64,000 nt of DNA from NCBI GenBank assembly GCA_022747635.1, contig JAKTNV010000009.1, positions 65,489,677 through 65,553,676 of the forward strand, in the 5' to 3' direction. This document shows positions 46,463 through 57,262 of this stretch, one piece after another (the stretch's first letter is position 1; every line of letters starts with the position of its first letter). Both the position numbers and the translations under genes were made by a program. This DNA is from Hetaerina americana. Taxonomy: Eukaryota; Arthropoda; Insecta; Odonata; Calopterygidae. Under the pieces are notes generated by a model, which was given only the letters and a program-made list of their open reading frames with translations, had not been told where the DNA came from and searched no databases.

Positions 46463-46677
46463 GGGAGAAACTGAAGTCCTACATGCATAGTGAACACTTA
46501 TTTTTTGTGAAATTATTCTTGTATAAACTTTAAAATATAGCTGTAAACATTTATCTTGCTTTTTTCACTTGCCGCTAATACTCATCTCGTGGTAAACGTT
46601 TATTGTGTTCAGATGAAGTGTATACACAGGGTTATAGGTATCTAGTTACCTAACTTTTTAAATCTTTATACATTTAT

Positions 46678-46735
46678 TTTAACCCTGCCACATGTCCTTG
46701 CGACGGCTTGCGGGGTTTTATGTGGAAGTATCTTG
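46678..46735 (+). mobile_element. LINE-A 3' terminus
   Basis: Plus strand taaccctgccacatgtcctt then gcgacggcttgcggggtttt: the hairpin with matching changes on both sides of the inner stem (CGCC/GGCG became TGTC/GACG). Confidence 0.7.
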
Positions 46736-47659
46736 GTTTCCATGAATATGCCGTGATTAATAGTAAGCCAGTGTTCTTAATTCACGTCAGTATTATCAAT
46801 ACATTTAAATACTTGGCTAGTGAAAATACGCTGAATTAATTACATTGAAATTCATTTATTTCTGCTTGCTAAAGCAAATATGAAATCGTAATTCTAATGC
46901 TTATCGCCATAGTAAAAATTATTTTTCATATTGCATTGAATTCCTTGTTAGATTTATATTAGCAAATGCTATTTTTGTAAGCTGTACGAGACATGCTGAT
47001 TTTCATTCGAAAAATCTGGAAAATTCGTGACCTTTGTTTAGTCGTTAATATTAGACTATCCGTAAGATTCATGTCAGATAAAAGCACGTAGTATTAAGTA
47101 ATTTTCATGTTTTTGGTCGGGTACTAGTTCGAATAACGGCACAGAAAAATTCTGTGTACACTAATATACAAGTTTACGAGAAAATATTCCAGTTTTTCAG
47201 GGTTAATCATTTCAACATTTTTATTAAAATACTAGGTCCGTGCCATATTTTACGATCAGAGTTTTATATTTATGAAATTTGGGAAGTACAATTTATCGTA
47301 AATTGTTTCTTGCTGTTATGGTTTCAAGTTATAAAAAGAAAAAATCGATTTGAATATGTCTTGTGTTTGTGAAATCACTATCGTCTATCTATGAATTGCA
47401 TGACGTTGCTTAAATGTTATTCTCAAGGATTTTGTCTGAGAGGAATGTTAAATGTGATCGGTTAGTCTTTTTAAGGATCTGCTTATTTTCGCGTTTAGAA
47501 ATGTTGGTGCCGTGTGTTATTATTTAGCATATTAGTCAATTCGGCGTTTAAACTTCTGATGACAAGTTATATATTCTCTCCAGAAAAGCTGCAATAGCCA
47601 ACCCTGTCAGTATTCGTGATTTAATCCTCCCCGTCACTGGGATTGTTTTAGCTCTGCCC
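46736..47659. other. unassigned sequence
   Basis: AT-rich. No feature recognised. Confidence 0.4.
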
Positions 47660-47745
47660 GACTTCTACATCTACTTAATACCCCGCAAGCCGCCGCAAGG
47701 GCGTGTGGTTTGGGGTTAGGACTTGATGTTTCTCTAATATTTTGG
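47660..47745 (-). mobile_element. LINE-A 3' terminus
   Basis: Minus orientation: acttctacatctacttaata, hairpin ccccgcaagccgccgcaagg, then gttaggac. Nothing of the ORF remains recognisable upstream. Confidence 0.75.
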
Positions 47746-48525
47746 ATAGTCACTCATCGGTTAATTAATCCCAGAGAAATTTTCGATTCACTTTGAATGA
47801 TCAATATTGTATACGCTCTCCAAACATATCGTCAAGAAGTTAGCTTTGGCTAAACTTTCTGCTACTTCTTCGCTTCTGCGTATGTTCAAAGGATATATAT
47901 AGCGTCATCGGCACACGAGATTATTACATTCTTTCTGCCTAATGTATTCATATCTAGCACACCTAGATGTTGCGGAATATTTTGAACCAGGAAAAAGGAT
48001 GATAAAAATCATGAAATGCAGCCTCTTTCTCGGAAAACGTGATTTGCTAGGACTATGAATTAATCTCAACTAATTTAAAGACAAACATTTAAAAACAAAT
48101 TCCCCAATAGGCCTCGCACATCAAAGAAGGCCTGTAAAGGTAACTACATTATATACTTCTCACCCCTCTTCTGTTTCTATATTTTTGCTAAAAATTTTGC
48201 GGATCGCACGGATAAGGAATCAATCTCGTATGTTCATTTCTGTCTCAGTCCTGTCAAATAGCATCAACTTGGTTATCTTCGAATGCCTGATGACTTTCCC
48301 AGTTTAAATGATATCCAGTTTACCCCAACTAACCCTCGGAAAAATGAAACAATTTTTCACTTCCCCTCGCGCGACTTAAATTGTGTAATGCTAAAGAAAT
48401 TCACACATGGAAAAATTTAGTGCTGCGGTACCAATAAGTTCTTCGGAGTACTTTTCGCTACTTAATTTGTGAGTGGAAACATTAGGCACTTGAATGTAAC
48501 GCCGCGCTTGTCACCCTACTTATTT
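47746..48525. other. unassigned sequence
   Basis: No feature recognised. Confidence 0.4.
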
Positions 48526-48608
48526 TTGGAGAGAAATGATAAATAGCAATTGTGATTTCCAGTGCACTTAAACCGAAATCACAATTGTTATGCATCATTT
48601 CTCTCCAA
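48526..48608. repeat. 83-bp hairpin with 34-bp arms
   Basis: Arms 48526-48559 and 48575-48608 pair over 34 bases with about three mismatches around a 15-base loop. No TIR-like end or target duplication is evident. The size and shape fit an animal microRNA precursor or a tiny foldback repeat. Pairing outside the arms stops abruptly. Confidence 0.75.
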
Positions 48609-48990
48609 TATAGAAAATTTTTCCTCGAAGTTATGCCTGAAACTATACGGTCCTTTATTTAATAATACAACCGTAATTCAAAATATTTTTTGCCGTTACG
48701 TGATATAAGTATATGGTTTCAATATTGTATCACAATTCTTCACACAACTCCCTCTCCCACTAACACAGAATTCACCGGCGCCTCTGTCTTCTTCCAGATA
48801 TGGCATAATTTTTGAAGAACTCGTTATCAGAAGATAAGGATAAATCACGGAAAATTGTTGTTTGAAAGTCATGGAAATATGATGCAATGATCGTCAGCAG
48901 CCGCAACGTTTTGTGCGTTGTGGTACCGCTAATTTCATTCCACGGATCTCAATACGGGCTGCAAGTCGGCCTTGTACCCTGGTGGTCGCG
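48609..48990. other. unassigned sequence
   Basis: No feature recognised. Confidence 0.35.
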
Positions 48991-49880
48991 GATTTGAGAA
49001 CCTTGATCCCCTCTTCTTCGGGGCCTTTGCGTCCCGCGCGTCCTCTCCCGCCGTTCCTCCCTCATTTCTTTCACCTCCTGTCCCTATGCTCTGTTTCTCG
49101 AGTATCTACTCGTCCCCTACGGAACGCGGTCCCTTTTTATTCCTCCACCTCCCCCTTCTCTTTCTGACATTTTCCCTCGAAAAATTTTTGCCCCGATTTT
49201 TCGTCTCACTTCCCCCACCACCCTTTAAAACTCCGCCGTCTCCCGCCTTCTTCCTACTCTTGCTTTCAATTTTTTATATCCCGGCTTCCCTTTATCCGCC
49301 TTCGTCGTCCTCCCGTCTCCCCGCTATTCGTCATTCATTTTTTTTCTCCTTGCGTCGCCTTTGTTTTATTATTTACCCGCTCTTTCCCATCGGGGCGCCA
49401 CCGTCCTACTCTTGGCCTCTCCCCCTTTTTCCCCATCTCAAGCGGCACGGCTTCTGTTTCTTTATTTCTTTCTTTCTTCCTTCATTCTCTTCGCCCCCTC
49501 CTCACTCCCCCGTGCCTCTCTCTCTTCCTCTTTTTTTCTGTACGTGTGTCGCGCATTTCTTTTTCCTCCATTTTGTTTTTCGTCGCCCTTACATGGCGGA
49601 TCTCCCTCTCTCTCTTTCTCCAATTTTTTCCCCTTTCGGATGTCTTTTTTTTATATTATGGAGTCCTTGTGTATCCCTTGTCTCAGCTCTTTTCACTCCA
49701 AATCTCTATCCTCCTCCCACCCCCTCCCATTCCCCCCCTCGTGCCCTCAACACGAATACCCAACACCATGTGAGCCCTGCCCCTGCCTGCCATTATTTGG
49801 TCGCTTGTTCTTTTCTTTTGTTTCTTATTCCAACCCTCATTTGTTTCCATAGACCTCTTCTATTCCTTCCGCCGGCGGGG
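48991..49880. other. C/T-rich (polypyrimidine) island
   Basis: About 900 bp in which the plus strand is nearly all C and T with long T and C runs. A 308-codon ORF (48972-49898) and two others in different frames are Phe/Ser/Pro/Leu-rich products of the bias. No gene supported. Confidence 0.55.
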
Positions 49881-49884
49881 ACAG

Positions 49885-49927
49885 GGTACAGGATATAGGA
49901 TACAGGATATAGGATACAGGATATAGA
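49885..49927. repeat. 14-bp tandem repeat, about three units
   Basis: Unit acaggatataggat, slightly imperfect first unit, directly after the polypyrimidine island. Confidence 0.88.
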
Positions 49928-51540
49928 AGCTTCTGTTGTTTCAATTGACTTGCCTCGTCGATATTTCTACTGGAACGATGATCAGAAACTATTAACGCTC
50001 ACCTGTCCATGCTCATAATTTCCCAGCGGAATGAGGTAATAATGAGTAACCATTCCGCAGTCGCAGTTAGTGTTCTCATTGGACTCTCCCCTACTTTCGG
50101 TGTGGGTGTTCTTTCGAGCTTATCCGTAATTTCTCCAGTGTTGCATGATTTTTGTCCAATTCGCTTCTTATCGCTGATATGAGCAAGATGGTTTTCGTGT
50201 CGTACTTGTCATGTTTTTCCCGTCTGCCAATTGCTCGTGTGAGCATAAACACCCACGTTTCTTGTCAACTTCAGCCCGTCTCCGAACATATCCACCCCAT
50301 GATCCATTGTGGTCTAAAGGAATTATACCTTCATCACCACTGCATTACTCGAAGCAGTAATGTTTTTAGCCAGATTACTTGCCCATAATTCGCTACGTTT
50401 GCCTCGCAAGCAATGTCCTTTATCAATCGAAAATTATTCCTTCCATCATGACTAAAGCCCGTATCTCGATATTCACAAAAACTAATGGCATGATTATGAG
50501 GCTTTCCGGATATGTTTTTTGCCTTGCATTTGTGGTGGCATTAGGGATTAGATCTTTTAGCTAGGATTTGTAAACGTGTATTGACTTTTTTTAGAGCATC
50601 TCTTTTCGGCGATTATGGTCAAGTGCTGCGCACACCGTGAAGTCTTCGTCTCTTCAACGTCATTGTAATTATTGCATTTCTCTCTCACAGTATGGCTGCC
50701 GCAACTAAGGTTTAATAAATTTAAATTTTTTTTAGAATAAGTGATCGTGGAGTACACTGTGAGATTTTAATTTTTCGTAGGGCAATTTTGGAACGTGGCT
50801 GTATGAAATGCTTTCACTTCAGTCCGTTTTTTCATGTGCTACGCGGAGCCGAACTAAAAATCACAACAGTGCATGTTGGTAATCAGTAAAATATACAAGA
50901 TTTCCACGCAATTCCTTGATGAGCATTTATACGAGGCTTATGGAAAATAACGCATTTCTGAAAAATTAGTATTCAAAGTGAACTTCGTGAGGAACGAAAA
51001 AATCTCTTTGTAGACTACCAGTCGCATTTCTTATACATTCTCTGCAGGATTTCTGGTGGAAAGAAATAATTTCGTCTATAGTTTCTCTGTGCTTCTATCT
51101 AAGCGGATGTTTACAATTTCGGACATATTCTCTTCGGTTTACTTATTTGCGGAGCAGTCCTACAACGATACATGTTTAGTTTTCTGATGAATTACCTATT
51201 TTACAAAAGGTTTGTAACCCTTGACTTTAATTAAATGCCGCGTATTTATCTTTATCAACGAGCTGCGGAAATAAATGTCTCATTATTATTTCAGCACGCG
51301 ATAATTTTCATTTCAATTTTGTTTTGAATGTGTTGGTTCTTTTTCCCAGCTATTTTACCTCCCTTCTACAGCCGAGTATTTCAGATTCCATGCTAATATA
51401 ACACCCACATCCGTTATATTAGTATTGGATCCACCTCAGTTATTAACGTTTATTAACTCAGTCATACCCTATTCGCACAGGCCTTGTCGTATTTCGCATA
51501 TTATACTTACGAAGACATAAAGGGAGACATAAGTAGGGAA
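49928..51540. other. unassigned sequence
   Basis: No feature recognised. Confidence 0.4.
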
Positions 51541-51544
51541 AAGA

Positions 51545-51589
51545 GTATGCGTGTTGATTGCTTGTATACGATGCAATCAACACGTATAT
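51545..51589. repeat. 15-bp hairpin
   Basis: atgcgtgttgattgc and its complement (one mismatch) around an 11-base loop. Confidence 0.75.
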
Positions 51590-51944
51590 AGACTGTTTAA
51601 AGTTTTATAACTGCCGGGCTATATTTGTGTCTATTGTTCGTAATTTTTATATGCAAGCAAACGCAATATCATGATTCATGTAAAATATTTTTCGTTGCTA
51701 AATTTTCTGCAATTTGCTCTTACTAGCTAATCTAATAATAGCTACAAATAATTTCCCTTTATCTACTTATGATGTTGATAACATGTTCAATAATTCGTAT
51801 TGATATCAATTAAAAATATGTGTTAAAATTAACTTTACTCCATCCCGAACATGATATAGCAGTTTCTGCCGAAACATTACCTATTCCAGGTTCAATTTTA
51901 AGTTAGAGAATATTTAATTGATAGTTTCAGGCCGCCATTAGGAT
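51590..51944. other. unassigned sequence
   Basis: No feature recognised. Confidence 0.35.
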
Positions 51945-51990
51945 TCTTCCATATTTGACGATGACGGCGTGACCGCCGAAACCATAAATG
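51945..51990 (+). ncRNA. degenerate hammerhead-like motif
   Basis: Plus strand: acgatga (for CTGATGA), one C, GGCG/CGCC stem with TGAC loop, intact GAAAC, then ccataaatg. The same order as the other motifs; the first box has two changes, so activity is unlikely. Confidence 0.4.
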
Positions 51991-52491
<501 letters not shown>

Positions 52492-52499
52492 ACATACAC

Positions 52500-52960
52500 A
52501 TATATCAGTCCCTCCTTTCCTCCCTTCTCTCATCACTCCTTCCCTCGCTCCTTCTTATCCGTTCCCCACCTCTCCCCCTCCACTCACCTCTTCTTTCCCC
52601 TCTCGTCTTGAATAGAGCGGCTGTAGCGGCGCATTATCCTGGCCTGTTTGATCTCTCAAGAGATGGCGGTGTTCCTGGGCTCTACCGGCTGCCATTGTTC
52701 TCTGCTGTGTGCTGCCTGCCACTTCACATGCTCCGTCCCTTCCCCCTTCCACTCCTCTTCGCTCTCCCTCCTCCTCTCCACTTCCTTCCCCCCATTCCAT
52801 CCAATCCCGTCTTCCGCATCATACCCGCCTCCCTCTTTTCTCGCCTCATTCTCGTCTTCGTCTTTCTTGACATTCTCCATATTTCTGTTCCCGCTCTGTC
52901 TTTATCGCTCTTTCCCCTTTTCGTCCCTCACTCTCCCTCTTCCTTCTACCATTCAATGCT
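52500..52960. other. C/T-rich island
   Basis: Polypyrimidine plus strand with overlapping low-complexity ORFs. No gene supported. Confidence 0.5.
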
Positions 52961-53339
52961 CACTTTCTTCATTCACAGTATCTCTCTTTGCGACTGCTTT
53001 TACAAATTCGATGCGTTCCTCACTGGCCTGACAGGCGCTATAGTTTCAGTGAAATTAATCGTAGCCGTGCAGGATTTCATCTATGAGATGCCGTGAATAA
53101 TTATTCCATCGTAGGGCTGTCAGGATTGCAAAAGAATATTTTTACTCTTAGGAACAATGCAGCACAGTGAAAGGGGTTCAAACATCATTGTGTTGTAGAC
53201 GATGGTTTTCTCTCTTTTGACTCGCCTTTGGTTCAAAGCAAATCTGAATCATATTTGGAACTGATCATTGGGAATTATTTTCAAATTCTAATGTATCAAA
53301 AAATATGAAAAGCTTATAACCTGCATCCAGTCTCATATT
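52961..53339. other. unassigned sequence
   Basis: No feature recognised. Confidence 0.35.
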
Positions 53340-55480
53340 TATCAGTCTCTATTTATGCATGTACAGCTACGGACCACGCCGCAAGCCTCCACGAGTGCGT
53401 TGGGTGAGGAGTGGTAATACACAAGCAATATTTGCAAAAATTCCAATTCATGCATGCATATATATATCTGCACATATACACAAACATGTGCTCACACAAA
53501 TATCTACATCCTATCTACATCATGCAATCGTAGGTTTTGTATGAGTAAAGTTTAAAATTTTGCATTTGGAGTTCATCTAGTTTGAATTTTTACGTCTGAT
53601 ATTGTTATTATCAGGTATTGTGCGAGGAAGGAACCAGCATTTGAATTTGTCAATATCTATTTTATCTTATCCTAATGGTACAATGTGTCATTGTAATGTG
53701 AGGCCATATTAAGTCCCTCGGTGTTGTTGATGAATTCAGTTGGTTTGTATCTGTCGATGAGTTGTATTCCTGCTTCCGCTCTTCGTGATTCTGGAGGTTT
53801 CCGTCGCATTGCTTTCTGCACACCCGTCTGGCTTACTAGTTTCTCATAGCAATGTTTTTACAAACCTAACGGTTTTTCTCTGACCTTTTTCCTACTTCTG
53901 AAGGTGATGTTTTCTCCCATAGGTCCCTGGTCGCAGAAAATGCTTGACGCGTATTACAAATGTGGCGACACTATAGTGAAGTGACCCCTCTGCTTTGTCT
54001 TTTCGTTAGATTTTCTTTACAACCCATTTATTGAAATTCAGTTTCTTAAGGCTGACCCACATATTCTCCCGATGTGTGTAGCTCATGAAAGGGTTAATAT
54101 GTGTAACACCGAAGTATTTGAATTTTTTTAAGTTGCTTAGTTCGAGCACTTCCCTTCTTGTTTTTCCCCACTTTTGTTTTGTTAAGAAACTGCTGCATTG
54201 TATAATTTCTTATTCTAATCTCCAATAAATACACTACTCCGATATCTGATATAAATCGCCTGACAGTAGCTCAAAATGTGCCAATGTTGTTATTTGTTCC
54301 TAAATATCTGTTTCGTATGAAAATAATTTAAAGTTGCTGGCAGCGCAAAACTTATGACGGAAATGTTTATCTATAGGAGTATGGTCACTAATACATTTCC
54401 CTGTGGTGCTCCTGAAAGTACGAGGGTCATCCGGAAAGTAGTACCCGTTCGTGAAATAAAGACACAAAAGTAAATATTAACAAACATAAAAAATTTTATT
54501 TGAAAGAGGATACTTTAAACTACTTCTCAACATAATCTCCAAGCAAATTAAGGCATTTGTCATAACGTGTGACAAGTTTCTGTATTCCTGCTGCATAGTC
54601 CTTCGCCGCCAGCTCATTGAGATACGCGAGGGACCCATCTTGCACAAATTTTTGCATAATGCAGATGGTGTTTAACAATTTCATGAACAATTGTTCGAGA
54701 AACATTGGGAAAATGCTCACAGATGTCATCAATTGTGACGCGCCGATCGTTCCTCACGAATTCGTCAACTGTGCTCACCAGTTGGTCTGTAATGACAGAC
54801 GGTCTCCCCGAACGCTCATCGTCGTGTGTGTTCCCCCTCCCCATGTTGAAGTTGCGACACCACCGCCGAACAGACGACTCGTCCATTACATTGTCTCCAT
54901 ACACCTCCTTTAATTGGCGATGAATATCACATGGGCGAACGTTTCTTGCATTGAGGAATTTAATCACTGCCCTCACTTCACAACTGGCGGCGTTCTCAAT
55001 TTTTTTAAACATTGTAAACAATCACAGAAACAACACAGGCAATGCTAGCGTCACGCAACTTGGCTCAGAGAAGGCAGACAAGCCACTGAAGCTATCTGAC
55101 CTCGTCCAGCGGCTACTCGCGTCGTCAGCACTTCATGCGGCACGAACGGGTACTACTTTCCGGATGACCCTCGTATGTTCTAAGATTTTACCTGGTTTCG
55201 ATGTCAATTGGCCTAATTCCAGGGGTTCTCCCTATCACCGCCTTGGCAAAGGTGGACTATGTGAGCTAGCTTCCAGTGGTGACGAATTGAACCTTTTTCT
55301 TTCGACTTGTAAAATACGTTAAAACAGGTGCAATATCTTCTGCAAGTTCCTTCAGTATTCTAGGGAAAATTTCTTCTGGACTTGAGATTTGTTTGTTTTT
55401 ACACTTCCGAGTCTTTCTATTGCTTCTTGGGGCAACAGTATGTCCCTCAACAGCTCTTCAACTTCTTGGCTCTTTATCGT
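53340..55480 (-). pseudogene. LINE-A reverse transcriptase and 3' end, split by a mariner
   Basis: Minus strand from 55480: PEEIFPRILKELAEDIAPVL (RT start block, consensus PWVLKELADELAPVL, about 55380-55320), WKLAHIVHL and GGDREN (about 55240), SKPGKILEH (about 55190), then the 753-bp mariner. After it come SGAPQGNVL (motif B, 54415-54390), SNFKLFSYETDI (motif C, for LFADDT, about 54315), KYFGVTHI (about 54120), QRKTVRFVKT (about 53880), and WFLPRTIPDNN (SFFPRTIRDWN, about 53620). The degraded hairpin and tail are near 53370-53410. The motif order is CR1/L2-like. About 80 residues including catalytic motif A are missing exactly at the mariner, and motif C has lost its Asp pair. Dead copy, 5'-truncated. 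Confidence 0.85.
54421..55173 (-). mobile_element. short non-autonomous mariner, copy 2 (complete)
   Basis: 753 bp bounded by TA (54419-54420 and 55174-55175) with perfect 33-bp inverted repeats starting CGAGGGTCATCCGGAAAGTA. The minus strand (55021-54614) encodes the 135-residue N-terminal helix-turn-helix part and, in another frame, the last residues of the transposase (RYDKCLNLLGDYVEK at about 54570-54520). The catalytic domain is absent. It differs from copies 1 and 3 by single residues (LVSTVDEF where they have LVSSVDEF). It sits inside the LINE-A reverse transcriptase. Movement must have used a transposase supplied in trans. Confidence 0.93.
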
Positions 55481-55485
55481 CGTCT

Positions 55486-55570
55486 TTCATCTACATCTGC
55501 AGAAAATCCTGCAAGGGCGTGTGGCGGGGGAATTTAGGACACCAGCCTGTAGCCCCCCCCTAACCTAGCA
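55486..55570 (-). mobile_element. LINE-A 3' terminus
   Basis: Minus orientation: ttcatctacatctgcagaaa, hairpin remnant, cgtgtggcggggg, tttaggacacca. It abuts the 5' truncation of the LINE-A copy to the left. Confidence 0.72.
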
Positions 55571-55829
55571 TCTCACCAGTCAGCGTTTGCATCTGTTAAA
55601 GGGGACTTCTTTATCCTGTCACGTACAAAAATCAATCAATCAGAGTTACCAACGTGAATATTTGCAGTTCGTGTTTCAAATTTCTCCCTAAGCCTGTTAA
55701 AATTCCATTATTGCACGTATGTACTATTGCTTAACTATTCTTTACTCACTTTTGCGAATTCAATTTTCATTTCTATCAATATGAAATTATGGTCGATAAT
55801 GCCGTCGGTCATGTTCATCTTTGTATTCT
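55571..55829. other. unassigned sequence
   Basis: No feature recognised apart from a short C run at 55551-55560. Confidence 0.35.
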
Positions 55830-56290
55830 TGTTATTTTTCTAGTGAATACTTGTTTAAACACTACTTAGGTAGATCAGACCACAAAGATAAACTAAGGAA
55901 GATAGATTCCAGGACAGATAGGTACAAATACTCATCTTTCCCCGAACAATCAGAAATCATAATAGCAAGAAACCGAAGTCACTTTAGAAATATTAAAAAC
56001 GTTGAATTTACAAGTCGGAACAAAATTAAACACTATAGAGATGTTAGGTATACTTTCAGGTGCATGTGTATGTTAGTTGGTAGTTTGAGTGTTTGCATGT
56101 GTGTGGGGTGTAAGTGTTCATGCATGAATGTATGCCATGTTTTTTTTGTGGATATATGATTTTGTGGTTATTGCATGCGGTTTTTTTTCTTTTTCTTTTC
56201 TAAATTACGGGTGGTGTCCTAACACCCCCCGCCACACGCCCTTGCGGCGGCTTGCGGGGTATTTAGTAGATGTAGATGTAGATGTAGATA
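55830..56290 (+). mobile_element. LINE-A 3' end, best preserved tail
   Basis: Plus strand reads GRSDHKDKLRKIDSRTDRY and KYSSFPEQ (end of ORF), a long 3' untranslated region with TG-rich stretch and the gcatgcggtttttt block, then gtcctaacaccccccgccac, the full two-tier hairpin (56223-56255), and four GATGTA-type repeats to 56288. This is the reference copy for the family's 3' end. 5'-truncated. Confidence 0.87.
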
Positions 56291-56808
56291 TCTATAATTT
56301 GAATTAATCTACTGACGTTTACTCAACTATATTTTATTGCAGGAACAAATAATTATAAAGTTGATTCGTGCAAAGGAATAGAAATATTATGTTTTAAAAT
56401 AATAATTTTTGAGAATTCTGGACACGAACACGCAGCCTAAACTACTGTTTTTTAAAGCCTCTGTGTAAGTCATCGCCACACTCGGAAATATCTGCTACCC
56501 CGCCTTAAAGATACTTCCATTCCTCACACGAATAGTTAAAAATATTGTGTGTAGTTGGAGATATAATTTAAATTAATATTTAAATATAAGGAGAACAATC
56601 TCTTGGAAATGTTTACGAGACGAGTTGTTTGGCAAACACACGATTCATGACCACAGGAGTTAAAAGCAGCGCGTGCGATGTTTTCATCGTCCATATAATA
56701 AAATGATGCAGAATGCTTTTTGATGATTTTGTAGAATCAGGCGAGATGCTGTTGAAGGCGAACATGATCGATTCGTAGAAAATAGTAATGCACCATTGCA
56801 TTGCTAAT

Positions 56809-56811
<3 letters not shown>
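56291..56811. other. unassigned sequence
   Basis: No feature recognised. Confidence 0.35.

Positions 56812-56841
<30 letters not shown>
56812..56841. repeat. (TA)n microsatellite
   Basis: About 15 TA units, immediately beside the SINE. Confidence 0.95.
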
Positions 56842-56844
<3 letters not shown>

Positions 56845-56847
<3 letters not shown>

Positions 56848-57140
56848 GTTTTGAGGGGAGGCGACCGACAGCTAAGGTCATTTGCGCCATAGGGGATGGA
56901 TAGGAAAGGATGAAGGGTGGAGAGAAACCCGGCGTCGGCATTAGCCTACTCTTTACGAAAGGCGCCAAGGGGTCCGCAGTTTAACGTCCCATCCGACGGA
57001 CGGCGTACTCACTCAAAGTGCCCTCCACAAAGCACCTCAAGTAGGGATCGAGATACCTCTGAAAAATATTCAACACCGCCGGGATTTGAACCCGCGCCCT
57101 CATGGTGGGAAGCCAGTACGTTAGCCCCCGCACCATCTCG

Positions 57141-57141
<1 letters not shown>
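56845..57141 (-). mobile_element. tRNA-derived SINE-3, complete copy flanked by (TA)n
   Basis: Minus strand: tRNA-like head agcgagatggtgcgggggct (57140-57121), B-box gggttcaaatccc near 57088, body with gatgggacgttaaactgcgg and ggcgcctttcgtaaagagta, ending gtcggtcgcctcccctcaaa. It shares about 250 bp with the 16.4-kb copy and supplies the head that copy lacks. (TA)n lies on both sides (56812-56841 and 57142-57191), suggesting insertion into a TA array. Confidence 0.85.

Positions 57142-57191
<50 letters not shown>
57142..57191. repeat. (TA)n microsatellite
   Basis: About 25 TA units between the SINE and the hammerhead-like remnant. Confidence 0.95.
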
Positions 57192-57192
<1 letters not shown>

Positions 57193-57240
57193 CCTAGGTT
57201 TTGACGCATCTTCATCATCCTCAAGACCGGAAGATGAATC
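57192..57240 (-). ncRNA. weak hammerhead-like remnant
   Basis: Minus strand: gatgatga, imperfect GATGC/GCGTC stem region, then aaaacctaggtt where the good copies have gaaacctgggtc. It matches the 10.8-kb motif in layout, with several core changes. Confidence 0.3.
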
Positions 57241-57262
57241 GGAAGACTCCGGACGGAAGTTA

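Noticed and set aside
48972..49898. 308-codon ORF as a membrane protein
   Set aside because: The Phe/Leu/Ser/Pro richness comes from a polypyrimidine tract; several overlapping frames look the same, so the apparent hydrophobic segments are a bias artefact.
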